From contig JACKGY010000003.1 in NCBI GenBank assembly GCA_020639295.1, positions 248,001 through 312,000 on the forward strand: DNA of 64,000 nt, given 5' to 3'. Under the pieces are notes generated by a model. The model ran no database searches, had not been told where the DNA came from, and saw only the letters and a program-made list of their open reading frames with translations. The stretch is from Planctomycetota bacterium. GTDB taxonomy: Bacteria > Planctomycetota > GCA-002687715 > DRQF01. Below are positions 9,145 to 18,208 of this stretch, in pieces. The position numbers were made by a program, and so were the translations under genes. Numbering within the stretch: the first letter of the stretch is position 1; each line of letters begins with the position of its first letter.

Positions 9145-9969
9145 GTGAGTCACGAGCCCGAGAACGACAGCGCCCACGCCTCGCCCCTGGCCGACGTCCA
9201 GGGCAGTGCGGATCTCCGCCGCATCGCCATCGACAAGGTCGGCATCAAGGACATCCGCCATCCGGTGCGGGTCGCGGATCGCCAGGGCGGGCATCAGAAC
9301 ACGATCGCGACCTTCAACATGTACGTCGCCCTGCCGCACAACTTCAAGGGCACGCACATGTCGCGTTTCGTCGAGGTGCTGAACGCCCACGAGTTCGTGA
9401 TCTCGGTCGAGTCCTTCCGGACGATCCTGCGTGAGATGGTGGACCGGCTCGACGCCCAGTCCGGCCACATCGAGATGAGCTTCCCCTACTTCGTCGAGAA
9501 GAAGGCGCCGGTCTCGGGGGTGAAGAGCCTCATGGACTACGAGATCGGCCTGATCGGTGACGTCCGTCCCGAGGGCGAACGGCACATGGTCAGGGTGTTG
9601 GTGCCGATCACCACGCTCTGTCCCTGCTCGAAGAAGATCTCCGAGCGCGGGGCGCACAATCAGCGCGGTCACGTCACGGTCACGGTCGAGACCCGGAAGT
9701 TCATCTGGATCGAGGAGCTGATCGATCTGGTCGAGGGCCAGGCATCCTGCGACCTCTACGGCATCCTCAAACGTCCCGACGAGAAGTGGGTCACGGAACA
9801 GGCCTACGACAATCCGAAGTTCGTCGAGGACATGGTCCGCGACGTCGCCGCGCTGCTCGACGCCGACGAGCGCGTGCTCGGCTATTCGGTCGAGGTCGAG
9901 AACTTCGAGTCGATCCACAACCACTCCGCCTACGCCTACATCGAGCGCTTCGACCGCGACCGGCGCTGA
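9145..9969 (+). CDS. folE2: GTP cyclohydrolase IB (FolE2)
   Basis: 274 residues; converts GTP to 7,8-dihydroneopterin triphosphate, the entry step for folate, and for queuosine where that pathway exists. It belongs to the tunnelling-fold FolE2 family, not FolE. Recognition blocks are HNFKGTHMSRF, the active-site cysteine block LCPCSKKIS followed by RGAHNQRGHV, and a C-terminal NFESIHNHSAYA. The start is GTG 9145 with GGAG 9 nt upstream; no upstream ATG is in frame. FolE2 can use metals other than zinc, so it often serves under zinc limitation. No Zur-like operator was seen in the 180 bp before it. Confidence 0.94.
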   Translation: MSHEPENDSAHASPLADVQGSADLRRIAIDKVGIKDIRHPVRVADRQGGHQNTIATFNMYVALPHNFKGTHMSRFVEVLNAHEFVISVESFRTILREMVDRLDAQSGHIEMSFPYFVEKKAPVSGVKSLMDYEIGLIGDVRPEGERHMVRVLVPITTLCPCSKKISERGAHNQRGHVTVTVETRKFIWIEELIDLVEGQASCDLYGILKRPDEKWVTEQAYDNPKFVEDMVRDVAALLDADERVLGYSVEVENFESIHNHSAYAYIERFDRDRR

Positions 9970-10060
9970 CCGGTCCGGCCGCGGATTTCGCGGTCCATCC
10001 CGCCCAGGCTGACGACCTTCTCGGTGACCGGCACCCCGCCGAGACCCGAGAGGACGCAGC

Positions 10061-10825
10061 ATGCAACCGAGATCAATCCTGGCCTGGGCGCTGGTCGCCC
10101 TGGTCATCCTGCAGGCCCCGGCGCTGGCGGTCTGGAAACAGGTCGACACCTATTACGCCCCGACCGACAAGGTCTCTCGGGCCGACGCCCGGCTGCCCTA
10201 CTGGAGCAAGGAGGCCTGGGCCGTCACCAGCGCCGGCAAGACGGTGGGCTGGGGCAAGGCGCACGCTGTCTCGCCGCGGCGGTCGGTCACCTGGACCGTC
10301 GCGCCGAAGAACGGTCTGGCGAGCACCTTCTGGGTCCACGTGCGGCCGGGGGTGGGCGAGGTCGAGGTCGTGGCCAAGGCCGAGATCGACTCCAGCGCCG
10401 AGGTGAAGGGCCCGGGCGAAGGGCGGGCCGCGGCCTTCGGCTACAGCGAGGCCTCCTTCGCGATCGACGGCCTGCCCACCGTGGTGCTGGTGCGCGCGAG
10501 CTCGGCGGTCGCGACCACCACGGTCGAGGGGACGCCCTCCCTCAACCTGACCGTTCCCTTCTACCGCGGCGGTCCCTCGGTGGGGATCTCGCAGCCGGTG
10601 ATCTTCCGCAACGGCAGCGGCGAGGTTCCGGACGGCGAACGCGATCGGCGGTTCCGGGTCGCCTGTCCGGTTCTCAGTTTCGAGACCCGGGAACGCTCGG
10701 GTTCGACCGTCTATGTCTGGGCGCTCGGCTCGCCCGCCCGTCAGAAGGGCCGCGCCGAGTGCGAGATCGAGGGCGACTCGGAGATCCTCTACTACTTCCT
10801 GACCCATCCCATCAGCTGTCCCTGA
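10061..10825 (+). CDS. Exported protein of unknown function
   Basis: 254 residues; ATG 10061 follows GAGGACGCAGC. A signal peptide (MQPRSILAWALVALVILQ, cleavage near PALA before VWKQVDTYY) directs it across the inner membrane. The rest is beta-rich and Trp/Val-rich with no recognised domain. A segment around residues 70-125 resembles an Ig-like fold, and two cysteines (about 206 and 253) could pair. It is followed 21 bp later by the membrane-anchored protein at 10847, so the two are probably co-transcribed and may share an envelope role. Confidence 0.75.
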   Translation: MQPRSILAWALVALVILQAPALAVWKQVDTYYAPTDKVSRADARLPYWSKEAWAVTSAGKTVGWGKAHAVSPRRSVTWTVAPKNGLASTFWVHVRPGVGEVEVVAKAEIDSSAEVKGPGEGRAAAFGYSEASFAIDGLPTVVLVRASSAVATTTVEGTPSLNLTVPFYRGGPSVGISQPVIFRNGSGEVPDGERDRRFRVACPVLSFETRERSGSTVYVWALGSPARQKGRAECEIEGDSEILYYFLTHPISCP

Positions 10826-10846
10826 ATCCCCAAGGAGACGACGACG

Positions 10847-12526
10847 ATGTTCCGCAGCGATCGACTGCTCCTGACCTTCATCCTGATGATCGTGATCCTG
10901 CTCCTGGTCGGCTACGCCCTCACCGGCCGGCGTTCCGCCGAGTCGGATCTCGAGCAGGTCCAGGACCGAGACCGGGTCGAGCGCCTCGGGCCGGGCCGGA
11001 ACGAGGCCAGAGGCATGACGCCCACGACGGCCGCTCCCGAGGAAGCCGGGGCGGCGCCGGCGGGCGAGGACGAGGAACCGGAGGTCGCAGCGGCCAGCCT
11101 CGAGCTGGAGTTCCGCTGTACGCAGCCGGAGCGCGGCGCGGGCATCGTCGTTCGACTCCTTCCCGAGTCTTCGGGGCCGGGCGGCGCCCGCGAGGCGACC
11201 AGCGACGAATCCGGACGGGTGGTCTTCGCCGACCTCCGACCCGGTCGTTACCGCTGGCAGCACGACGGGAGCCGGGCGATCGATCCGGTGCCACCGAACG
11301 AGTCGGCGCCGGTGACCTTCGCCGACGACCGTCTCCTGGTCCGCGGCGGCGAGGATCGCCGCTCGGGGCCGATCGAGCTGAGGGAGGGCGAAACGCGGCA
11401 CATCATCGTGCCCTTCCTGCCCGGCGCCCTGGTCAGCGGTCGGATCGTGGACGCGCGTGGCATCGTCGCCGGCTCCGTGGCCATCAAACTGCTCACCCGC
11501 GAGCGCAGCCAGCACCCGGCCGGCACCGTCGTCGATCGCCTCCTGGTCGGTCGCGCGGCCACCTTCCCGTCCGGCGAGTTCCGGTTCGAGGACGTCCGGC
11601 CGGGACTGATCGAGCTGCTCGGCTACTGGCACGAGGATGACGGCGTCTCGCAGGTCCGGCTCGACTTCGAGATCGCCGCCGGCGAGACGCGCGATCTCGG
11701 CGAACTGAGCGCGCGGGACGGCCGCGACCTCACCATCGAGCTGCGCCCGGTCGATCGGGAGGGGCGGCCGATCGCCCCGGAAGTCCTCTTCGGTCGCGCC
11801 GAGGTCTATCGGGTGGTGGAACTCCTTCCCCTGGAGCCGGACGGCGACTGGCCCTACCAGAAGCTGGAGCTGGCGCTGGGGAAGCCCTACCACGTCCGCG
11901 GCCTGCCGGCGGCGACCTGCAGGTTCCGGCTGGCGATGGAGGACGAGACCGTGAACCCGCCGGCCGCCGGCTTCGTCCGCATCGAGGGGCGCGATCCGGT
12001 GGTCACGGCGGAACAGGATCTGCTTCGAGTCGATGAGGTCTGGGGACGGCTGGCGCGCCTGCGTCTGTCGCTGCCGGAGGAGGTCGAGGAGCGGCGCTGG
12101 CTGATGCTGCTGGTCGATCTCGATACCGGCCGTGCGCGCCGCGAGGCGATGCGGCTCGGGCGGCAGACCCTCGAGATCGAGCTTCCGGCCGGTCGTCATC
12201 GTCTCCTCCTCCTCGAGCTGGGCGAAGGTGGTCTGGCGGCCGATTCGGGCGAGCTGCGGGTCGGCGAGGAGGGTCTCGATCTGGTGCTCCATCCGCGGCC
12301 CGGGGGGCTGATCGACGGGCGACAGGCCCGCGTGGGTCGGGGCAGCGACCTGCGCCTCGAGCCGCTGGACCTGACCGGCATCGAGGAGATCCTCTTGCCC
12401 TTCGACCAGGACGGTCGCCTGCGCCTGGCCCTGCCTCCCGGCCGATATCGACGCTACGATGGCCGGGGCGAGATCCTGGTGGTGGCCGGTGAGTCCCTGG
12501 ACCTCGGCGCCATCGCGGAACATTGA
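10847..12526 (+). CDS. Membrane-anchored protein with carboxypeptidase-regulatory-like domains
   Basis: 559 residues, ATG 10847 after AAGGAG. One transmembrane segment (about 8-26) is followed by an acidic, low-complexity linker (30-85). Several beta-sandwich repeats of the carboxypeptidase-regulatory/prealbumin type come next: LEFRC...GRVVFADLRPGRYRW, then GALVSGRIVDARGIVAGSVAI...GEFRFEDVRPG. Two further variants end in LPAGRHRLLLLELG and LPPGRYRRYDG. The G-R-[FV]-x-F-x-[DN]-[VL]-x-P-G-x-Y/I signature marks each repeat. Topology is N-in with the domains in the periplasm. Such domains usually bind or scaffold rather than catalyse. It sits in a four-gene same-strand run. Confidence 0.78.
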   Translation: MFRSDRLLLTFILMIVILLLVGYALTGRRSAESDLEQVQDRDRVERLGPGRNEARGMTPTTAAPEEAGAAPAGEDEEPEVAAASLELEFRCTQPERGAGIVVRLLPESSGPGGAREATSDESGRVVFADLRPGRYRWQHDGSRAIDPVPPNESAPVTFADDRLLVRGGEDRRSGPIELREGETRHIIVPFLPGALVSGRIVDARGIVAGSVAIKLLTRERSQHPAGTVVDRLLVGRAATFPSGEFRFEDVRPGLIELLGYWHEDDGVSQVRLDFEIAAGETRDLGELSARDGRDLTIELRPVDREGRPIAPEVLFGRAEVYRVVELLPLEPDGDWPYQKLELALGKPYHVRGLPAATCRFRLAMEDETVNPPAAGFVRIEGRDPVVTAEQDLLRVDEVWGRLARLRLSLPEEVEERRWLMLLVDLDTGRARREAMRLGRQTLEIELPAGRHRLLLLELGEGGLAADSGELRVGEEGLDLVLHPRPGGLIDGRQARVGRGSDLRLEPLDLTGIEEILLPFDQDGRLRLALPPGRYRRYDGRGEILVVAGESLDLGAIAEH

Positions 12527-12540
12527 CGAGGAAGGGGCAG

Positions 12541-13317
12541 GTGACGGGCGGCAACAAGGTCGAGATCGAGGAACAGGGCTCGCGGCTCCTGGTCCGCAAG
12601 CGCTACGGCGAGGCCCGGCACTATCGCCAGGAACGCGATGCGCTGCGCGACTGGGCGCCCCGGTTGCCCTTCGCGGTCCCGCGTCTGCTCGAGGATCTCG
12701 GCGACGAGCGCCGCGAACTCCTGATCGAGGGCCTGCCCGGTGCGGTTCCGGACCCGACACGCATCGCCGACCCCCGACTCCACCGGAGTGCCGGCGCCGC
12801 CCTGGCCGCGCTCTGGAGCCTGAGCCACGAAGATCGCGATCGTCTGGCACCGGCCGAGGCACTCGAGCGGCGACTCGATTCCCTGCTGCGGGAGGGCTCC
12901 TTCGAACGGGAGATCGTCGATCTCGCCGAGCGCGCGCGTGAGCGACTCCTCGACCTCGAATGGACGAGGCAGCGGGTCCCCTGTCATCGCGACTACGAGC
13001 CGCGCAACTGGGTCGTCGGGCCTCGCGGTTTCGGCGTGATCGACTTCGAGCATGCCCGGCCGGACCTGGCCGAGGTGGATCTGGTCAGGCTCGACCTCGG
13101 GCTCTGGCAGGAGCGCTCGGAGCTGCGCGCCGCCTTCCTGGCCGGCGCGGTCCTCGAGGACGACGAGGCGCTGCGGGACCGCCTGGCCGTGCTCGGCCTG
13201 ATCGAGACCCTCGGCACCATGCTCTGGAGCGAGCGGCGTGGAGACGCGGCCTTCGTCGACCGCGGGCGCCGCCAGCTGGCGGTCTGCCGGCGGCGCTTTC
13301 GCGGCGGCGAGCCCTGA
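12541..13317 (+). CDS. Aminoglycoside-phosphotransferase-fold kinase
   Basis: 258 residues from GTG 12541, which has GGAAGGGG just upstream. An in-frame TTG at 12523 overlapping the previous stop is the alternative. The C-lobe carries the APH/choline-kinase catalytic loop H149-R-D151-x-x-x-x-N156 (CHRDYEPRN) and the metal-binding D168 (GVIDFEHARPD). The N-lobe is short, with K-R-Y-G at about residue 20 as the likely ATP lysine region. The protein is smaller than antibiotic APHs (about 265-300 residues), and the neighbours do not suggest resistance. A small-molecule or lipid-precursor kinase is more likely. Substrate unknown. Confidence 0.75.
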   Translation: MTGGNKVEIEEQGSRLLVRKRYGEARHYRQERDALRDWAPRLPFAVPRLLEDLGDERRELLIEGLPGAVPDPTRIADPRLHRSAGAALAALWSLSHEDRDRLAPAEALERRLDSLLREGSFEREIVDLAERARERLLDLEWTRQRVPCHRDYEPRNWVVGPRGFGVIDFEHARPDLAEVDLVRLDLGLWQERSELRAAFLAGAVLEDDEALRDRLAVLGLIETLGTMLWSERRGDAAFVDRGRRQLAVCRRRFRGGEP

Positions 13318-13506
13318 CCCGGGCAGCGGTCGACCCTGGCGAGGATCATGGAGCGGATCGGCTGCCAAGCTCGCAGCCATCGCCGGCCGCAGCGGCGGGT
13401 TCTGCGCGCGCGGATGGGGCTCGTCGTGGTCCGACCGCTGCTCCGCCGACGGCGTCGGTGCGAGGGCGAGCTTGCCGCCGCTTCGCGGGCCGTGTTAGGA
13501 GCCGTC

Positions 13507-14070
13507 ATGAGACGCCCCGGCCTGTTGGCGAGCTGCCTCCTCATCGGCATGGTCCTCGTGACCGCCGCCGCCATCGTGTCGCAGCGCGATCGCCGTCACC
13601 CCGGTCCCTTCGAAGCGGCGCGGCAAGGCCAGGCCGGGCACCTGTCCTACCATCTGCGCCGGGGACTCGACCCGGACCAGCGTGATCCCGAGGGCCGAAG
13701 CCTCCTCGATCTCGCGCTCGGCGAGGACGGCAATTTCGAGTGCGTGGCGCTCCTGATCCGCTCCGGCGCCTCGGTGAATGGTGCCTGTGGCGAGGAGACG
13801 CCGCTCGGGCGGGCGGTGGCGATGGGACGGCTGCGCGATGCGAAGCTCCTGCTCGACGCCGGCGCCGACCCGAACGCCGCCGACCCACGCGGAAGGCGAC
13901 CCCTGCATCGAGTTCGCGGGGAGCGTCAATCGGCGATGCTGGTGATGACCCTCGTCAAGGCCGGTGCCGACCTCGAGGCGCAGGACGGCTCGGGCCTGTC
14001 GGCGCGCGAGCACCTGCAACGCCTCGGCGATCCCGCCATCGACCGGCTTCTCGCCGAGCGCCGTCCTTGA
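13507..14070 (+). CDS. Membrane-anchored ankyrin-repeat protein
   Basis: 187 residues. ATG 13507 has TAGGAG 6 nt upstream; a longer frame from 13348 adds only an Arg-rich non-signal leader. Residues 5-24 form a signal anchor. Four ankyrin-type units follow: GRSLLDLALGEDGNFECVALLIRSGASVN, TPLGRAVAMGRLRDAKLLLDAGADPN, RPLHRVRGE...LVKAGADLE and a degenerate last one. The repeats should lie outside the cytoplasm and bind a partner protein. Last gene of the four-gene run that starts at 10061, but 190 bp after the kinase, so it may have its own promoter. Confidence 0.8.
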   Translation: MRRPGLLASCLLIGMVLVTAAAIVSQRDRRHPGPFEAARQGQAGHLSYHLRRGLDPDQRDPEGRSLLDLALGEDGNFECVALLIRSGASVNGACGEETPLGRAVAMGRLRDAKLLLDAGADPNAADPRGRRPLHRVRGERQSAMLVMTLVKAGADLEAQDGSGLSAREHLQRLGDPAIDRLLAERRP

Positions 14071-14199
14071 GGGCCGGAAGAGGGACCGAACCGGTCGCGC
14101 GACTCGCGGACATCAAGAGAACGTGAAGATGCGAGGGGCTTCCTTTCCGCGAGGCGCCGCATTAACATGCGCGCGTTCGTGTCCCAAAATGCGAACGGG

Positions 14200-14239
14200 C
14201 GTCGCGTGACTCCATCGCCCCCCCAGGAGTCACGCGACG
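14200..14239 (+). other. 14-bp perfect stem with C7 loop (double-hairpin element 1)
   Basis: CGTCGCGTGACTCC (14200-14213) pairs perfectly with 14226-14239. The 12-nt loop contains seven consecutive C (14218-14224). It stands 3 bp before the terminator at 14243, in a 208-bp gap, and could be the body of a small RNA or an unusual 3' UTR. Confidence 0.5.
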
Positions 14240-14242
14240 AAT

Positions 14243-14280
14243 GGTCCCCTCCGGCCTCGCCGGAGGGGCCTTCTCTTTTC
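14243..14280 (+). terminator. Rho-independent terminator
   Basis: A 9-bp stem CCCCTCCGG/CCGGAGGGG (extended by GG/CC with a bulged T) and 5-nt loop are followed on the plus strand by TTCTCTTTT. It ends the ankyrin gene transcript or an independent small RNA. It faces the 3' end of gluQ. Confidence 0.75.
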
Positions 14281-15217
14281 AGGCCAGCATCTCGTCACGA
14301 AACACGAAGGGCCCGCGTGGCAGGCGCTCGAAGTCGAGCTCGCCGAGCAGATCCTCCGGCCGGCAGGGCTCCGGCCCTGCTCGAAGACCGAGCGACCAGG
14401 CGAGGAGACCGACGATCCGTTCGGCGGCGATCCCGCGGCCGCGGAACGAGGCGAGGGAGCTGTCGCCATGGCGCTTGGCGAGCCGGAGTCCATCGGGACC
14501 GACGACCAGCGGCACATGGGCGAAGCACGGCGCCCCGAGACCGAGGGCGTCGTAGAGCAGGAGCTGTCGCGGGGTCGAGGCCACGAGGTCGTCCGCCCGC
14601 AGGACCTCGTCGACGCCCTGGTCCGCGTCGTCGACCACCACGGCGAGCTGATAGGCCGGTCCGCCATCGCGCTTGACGATCACGAAGTCGCCGGAGACGC
14701 GGCCATCCTCGGGCCCGCGCACGAGGTCGCGATAGGGGAAGGCATCCCGTTCGACCCGGAAACGCAGCGCGGGATCGCGGCCGCTGACACGGCGGGCCTC
14801 GGCGAAGGAATCGAAGCGGTCGCGGCAGGTCCCGGGGTAGACCGGTCCGTCGAGTCCGTCCTCGTGCGGCGCCGAGGCCGCCTCCTCGATCTCGCGTCGG
14901 CTGCAGACGCAGGGGTAGGCCAGACCGCGCTCGATCAGACGGCGCGCGGCCTCGGCGTAGAGCGAGAGCCGCTCGCTCTGGCGCATGACCGGGCCGTCCC
15001 AGTCGAGGCCCAGCCAGCGCAGGTCCTCGATCGTCGCCGCCTCCGCGCCGCTCTTCAGGCGCGGGCCGTCGATGTCCTCGATGCGCAGCAGGAGCCGGCC
15101 ACCGCGTTGCCGGATCGAGAGCCAGGCGAGGAGGAAGCTGCGCGCGTTGCCGAGGTGGAGGACGCCCGTGGGGCTCGGAGCGAGGCGACCGGTGGCAGCT
15201 CGGGCAGGGCGGCTCAT
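14279..15217 (-). CDS. gluQ: Glutamyl-queuosine tRNA(Asp) synthetase
   Basis: 312 residues from ATG 15217 (an in-frame GTG at 15241 is possible). A paralogue of the GluRS catalytic core without an anticodon-binding domain, it attaches glutamate to queuosine-34 of tRNA-Asp. The class I motif is H21-L-G-N24 after GRLAPSPTG, and the KMSKS equivalent is LAKRHGD. The zinc site is the CVC...YPGTC arrangement around residues 105-130, diagnostic for GluQ-RS. The IEDIDGPR block replaces IEDTD. The length matches E. coli YadB (about 300). Its presence implies that this organism makes or salvages queuosine, consistent with FolE2 nearby. Confidence 0.92.
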   Translation of the reverse strand: MSRPARAATGRLAPSPTGVLHLGNARSFLLAWLSIRQRGGRLLLRIEDIDGPRLKSGAEAATIEDLRWLGLDWDGPVMRQSERLSLYAEAARRLIERGLAYPCVCSRREIEEAASAPHEDGLDGPVYPGTCRDRFDSFAEARRVSGRDPALRFRVERDAFPYRDLVRGPEDGRVSGDFVIVKRDGGPAYQLAVVVDDADQGVDEVLRADDLVASTPRQLLLYDALGLGAPCFAHVPLVVGPDGLRLAKRHGDSSLASFRGRGIAAERIVGLLAWSLGLRAGPEPCRPEDLLGELDFERLPRGPFVFRDEMLA

Positions 15218-15288
15218 GCGGTCCAGGTTAGCAGGCGCCACCGCGCCGGCAATCCTCGCCGGCCCGCCCGATCGGCTATCATCGGGCC

Positions 15289-15927
15289 ATGAACGAGCGC
15301 GCGAGGATCCTGGCCCTGATCGATGAGGTCTATCGCGATCTGCCCGGCGGTGGCGAGGCCGACGCGGCCGATCGCGCGCTGGTGGAGGAGCGCGCCGGCG
15401 CCACGGCCGCGACCTACGGCGAGATTCTGCCCTCGGCCGCCGCGGAACTCTTCGACTGGTTGCGCCCGGGGGCCGGCGACCTCTTCGTGGACGTCGGCAG
15501 CGGGGTCGGACGGCTGGCGCTGCAGGCCCTGCTCACGACTCGCGTCGGCCGGGTCGTGGCGGTGGAGCTGTCGCCCTTTCGCCACGAGGTCGCCTGCCGC
15601 GCCCGCGAGGTGCTGCGGAGGCTCCTGCCCGAGGCCGCGGACCGCCTCGACCGCGACCTCGACTTGCGCCTCGGCGATCTAAGAGATCAGCTCCCGACCG
15701 AGGTCAGCCTGGTCTGGGCCGGTTCGATCTGCTTTCCGGACGGTCTGATGATCAGTCTCGCGCGGGCCCTCCTGGCGGCGCCGCGCTTTCGCCGGTTGGT
15801 GACCTTGAAGAGCATGCCCCCGGCCGTGGAACGGCAGCTGAGCACCCTGGGCGTCCTCGACCTGGACATGAGCTGGGCCCCTCGGGTGCGGGCCACAGTC
15901 TACGGCCCGCCGCGACGGGTTTGCTGA
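15289..15927 (+). CDS. DOT1-like class I SAM methyltransferase
   Basis: 212 residues, ATG 15289. The SAM-binding loop is F-V-D-V-G-S-G-V-G-R (about 66-75), preceded by TYGEILPSAAAELFDWL and followed by an acidic ribose-binding strand VVAVELSPFR. The YGE-(I/L)-P upstream block with the DxGSGVG loop is the arrangement of DOT1-type protein-lysine methyltransferases, and the aligned strand order fits that fold. The substrate in bacteria is not known; it could be a protein or a small molecule. It is divergent from gluQ across 71 bp and probably has its own promoter there. Confidence 0.72.
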   Translation: MNERARILALIDEVYRDLPGGGEADAADRALVEERAGATAATYGEILPSAAAELFDWLRPGAGDLFVDVGSGVGRLALQALLTTRVGRVVAVELSPFRHEVACRAREVLRRLLPEAADRLDRDLDLRLGDLRDQLPTEVSLVWAGSICFPDGLMISLARALLAAPRFRRLVTLKSMPPAVERQLSTLGVLDLDMSWAPRVRATVYGPPRRVC

Positions 15928-15997
15928 ACGCGCCGATTGCGGTCAGGATCAGGGACCGGCCCAGGGGTCGGTGTCCACCAACGACCAGGAGAGAGAC

Positions 15998-17065
15998 ATG
16001 ACCCGGATCATCGCCTTCGTGACCCTCATCTTCCTCGGCTTCGCGGCTCTCGGCGCCTGCGGTGGCGAGTCGGGCGAGCCGACCACCGGAAGCTCGGCGG
16101 CCGGTTCGGCGCCCGGTACGTCCGCGTCGACGCCGAAGGCCGAGGTCGTGCTCTCCGGTCTCCGCAATCCGTCGGGCGTCAGCTTCTCGCCCCAGGGCCT
16201 GCTCACCGTCTGCGACAGCGGTCACGGCAAGGTGATCGTGGTCGAGAAGGGCAAGCCCCGGGATCAGATCACCGGCTTCGCCACCGAGTTCTGGAAGGTG
16301 GACAAGGAGAGCGGGGCGAAGCGATTCCAGCTCGGCCCCTTGACCGCGCTCTGGAAGGACTCGGTCCTCGTGGTCACGGATGGCGGCGTCGGCGACGGGG
16401 CCGAGACCCTGGCCTTCTTCGAGCATCCCGGCGATGCCGCGACCGGACGCCGTAGCCCGCCGGTCAAGTCGCTCGAGGACGACCCGAGCAAGCCGGGAGA
16501 GGGCAATCTCACCGGCGGCAGCATCGATCCGAACACGGGCGAGATCTTCCTCTGTGGCCACGGCGACGACAGCAAGACCTGGATCCTCCGTTATGACTGG
16601 CGGGCCGGGGCGCTGGAGAAGTGGGCTTCGAGCGACGACAACGGCATCACGGTCAACTCGCCGATGCAGACCCTGGTCGAGAGTCCGGACCACCTGCTCG
16701 TCCTCTATTCGGGCGCGGGCGGGAAGGAGGACGGTCTCGTGGTCCGCTGGGACCGCAAGACCCGCAAGCCGCTGAAGAGCTGGACGCTGCCCGGCCTCGT
16801 CGACCCGATGGGGATGGCGAGGAAGCGTGGACAGGATCAGCTCTACCTGGTGGACAACAACTGGGCCCTCACGGAGGTGAAGTCCGGCAAGTTGGCGCGC
16901 GTCAGCCTCGGCGACGAGGAGGCCGCCAAGGTCGAGATCCTGCCACTCGACCTGCGCGGGCCGGTTTCCTGCGCCTTCGGCCCGGATGGCCGGCTCTACG
17001 TCGCCCAGCTCGGCGTCGCCATCGACGCCGAGAACGGCGAGGTCCTGGCCATCTCCGGACTCTGA
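15998..17065 (+). CDS. Lipoprotein with propeller-like repeats
   Basis: 355 residues from ATG 15998, preceded by AGGAGAG. The signal peptide ends in a good lipobox, L-G-A-C-G-G at about residues 19-24, so the protein should be lipid-anchored. After an SGAT-rich linker come SMP-30/NHL-like strands: VLSGLRNPSGVSFSPQGLLTVCDSGHGKV, NGITVNSPMQTLVESPDHLLVLYSG, PGLVDPMGMARKRGQDQLYLVDNNW and GPVSCAFGPDGRLYVAQLG. A six-bladed propeller is likely. No catalytic metal site is evident. It is followed 32 bp later by the coiled-coil protein at 17098, probably in one transcript. Confidence 0.78.
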   Translation: MTRIIAFVTLIFLGFAALGACGGESGEPTTGSSAAGSAPGTSASTPKAEVVLSGLRNPSGVSFSPQGLLTVCDSGHGKVIVVEKGKPRDQITGFATEFWKVDKESGAKRFQLGPLTALWKDSVLVVTDGGVGDGAETLAFFEHPGDAATGRRSPPVKSLEDDPSKPGEGNLTGGSIDPNTGEIFLCGHGDDSKTWILRYDWRAGALEKWASSDDNGITVNSPMQTLVESPDHLLVLYSGAGGKEDGLVVRWDRKTRKPLKSWTLPGLVDPMGMARKRGQDQLYLVDNNWALTEVKSGKLARVSLGDEEAAKVEILPLDLRGPVSCAFGPDGRLYVAQLGVAIDAENGEVLAISGL

Positions 17066-17097
17066 ACCAGCCGGGCCGGTCGCCGCGGGAGAATGCG

Positions 17098-18108
17098 ATG
17101 AGAGTCCCGATTCCGATCTTCCTGATCGCGCTCTTCGCGGCGCCGGCCTTCGGTCAGGCCTCGGTGGCGGAGCTGCAGGCGCGGATCAAGACCCTCGAGT
17201 CCGAGAAGGCCCAGCTCGAGGAGGAGAAGCGCCTGCTCTTCCAGCAGCTGGTCGCGGTCCGCAGCGAGAACGAGGACCTGAAGGCCCGGCTGGCCGCGGA
17301 TCGGGCCGCGACGTCGGCTCCGCGTGACCCCGAGGTCGAGCCGGAGGCGGCGACCGGGGCCGGCGATCGACCGGACTCGGCGGTGGACCGGCGCGCCCCG
17401 CGCGTCGCGATGATGAACAAGGCCTTCAGCCGGACCTGCGGCGACGTCACCTACACCATCGTCACCCGTGGCCCGGCGCGTAGCCGGATGGCCTATGCCG
17501 ACCTCTACGCCAACGCGGCGATCGCCGAGCATGCGGCCGGCAAGACCCTGGTCGCGGTCGAGATCAGCAATCGGGGCCAGAAGATCCATGGCCACAGTCC
17601 GCTCTCGATCAACTTCTACGCCAAGGTCGATGGCCGCCGGCTGGAGGACGTCTCGGCGACCGAGACCTTCGGTCCCATGGCCGACATGGTGAAGGCCAAG
17701 GTCTTCCCGGGAGAACGCGAGACCGCGATGATCATCTTCCCCGGCGAGTTCTGCATCAGCGACATCACCGAGATCTGGGTCGACGGTCTCGCGGTCCTGG
17801 GGCACGACGGCCAGCTCGCGGTGGTGACCACGGTCAACCCCGATCACGCCGACGAGGTCGCCGCGCGCAAGAAGGCGGAAGATACGAAGCGGGCAAGGCT
17901 CAGGGCTCGAGTCGGCGGGCTCCTGCGCGACCTCCTCGGCCTGGAGCGGAAGCGATCCGACGACCGCCAGAAGGAGCGGCTGGGGCTGGCGAAGGGACAG
18001 CTCGAACTCCTGGAGCAGGCCGGAGAATCCATGGCGGTCGAGGAACTGGAGCGGATTCTCGATCTGATCGAGACCGACCTGGACGCGCTGGCCAGGGAAC
18101 TCGACTGA
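17098..18108 (+). CDS. Exported coiled-coil protein with Ig-like middle domain
   Basis: 336 residues; ATG 17098 with GGGAG 8 nt upstream. The signal peptide ends AFGQA. Residues about 22-68 are a heptad-rich coiled coil (LQARIKTLESEKAQLEEEK), then an acidic/Pro linker. A beta domain (about 105-245) carries TLVAVEISNRGQK and GERETAMIIFPGEFC, similar to bacterial Ig-like DUF4352 folds; that link is inference. The C-terminus is a charged helix (LRARVGGLLRDLLGLERKRS). Cysteines at about 109 and 219 could form a disulfide. A periplasmic structural or assembly protein is likely. Confidence 0.72.
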   Translation: MRVPIPIFLIALFAAPAFGQASVAELQARIKTLESEKAQLEEEKRLLFQQLVAVRSENEDLKARLAADRAATSAPRDPEVEPEAATGAGDRPDSAVDRRAPRVAMMNKAFSRTCGDVTYTIVTRGPARSRMAYADLYANAAIAEHAAGKTLVAVEISNRGQKIHGHSPLSINFYAKVDGRRLEDVSATETFGPMADMVKAKVFPGERETAMIIFPGEFCISDITEIWVDGLAVLGHDGQLAVVTTVNPDHADEVAARKKAEDTKRARLRARVGGLLRDLLGLERKRSDDRQKERLGLAKGQLELLEQAGESMAVEELERILDLIETDLDALARELD

Positions 18109-18208
18109 AGGGGCCGGGCGGCCCAGGGGCCGCGCCGAGTGGGCGGTTCTTGCATTGCCAGGGTGCCTGGCCTACAAGGAAGGCTCCAACCGAGCCTGGA
18201 GCCCATCG

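Noticed and set aside
10073..12862. A 929-codon minus-strand frame opposite the 10061-12541 genes
   Set aside because: It has low-complexity Gly/Arg/Asp composition and no ribosome site; the plus-strand genes have signals, motifs and Shine-Dalgarno sites.
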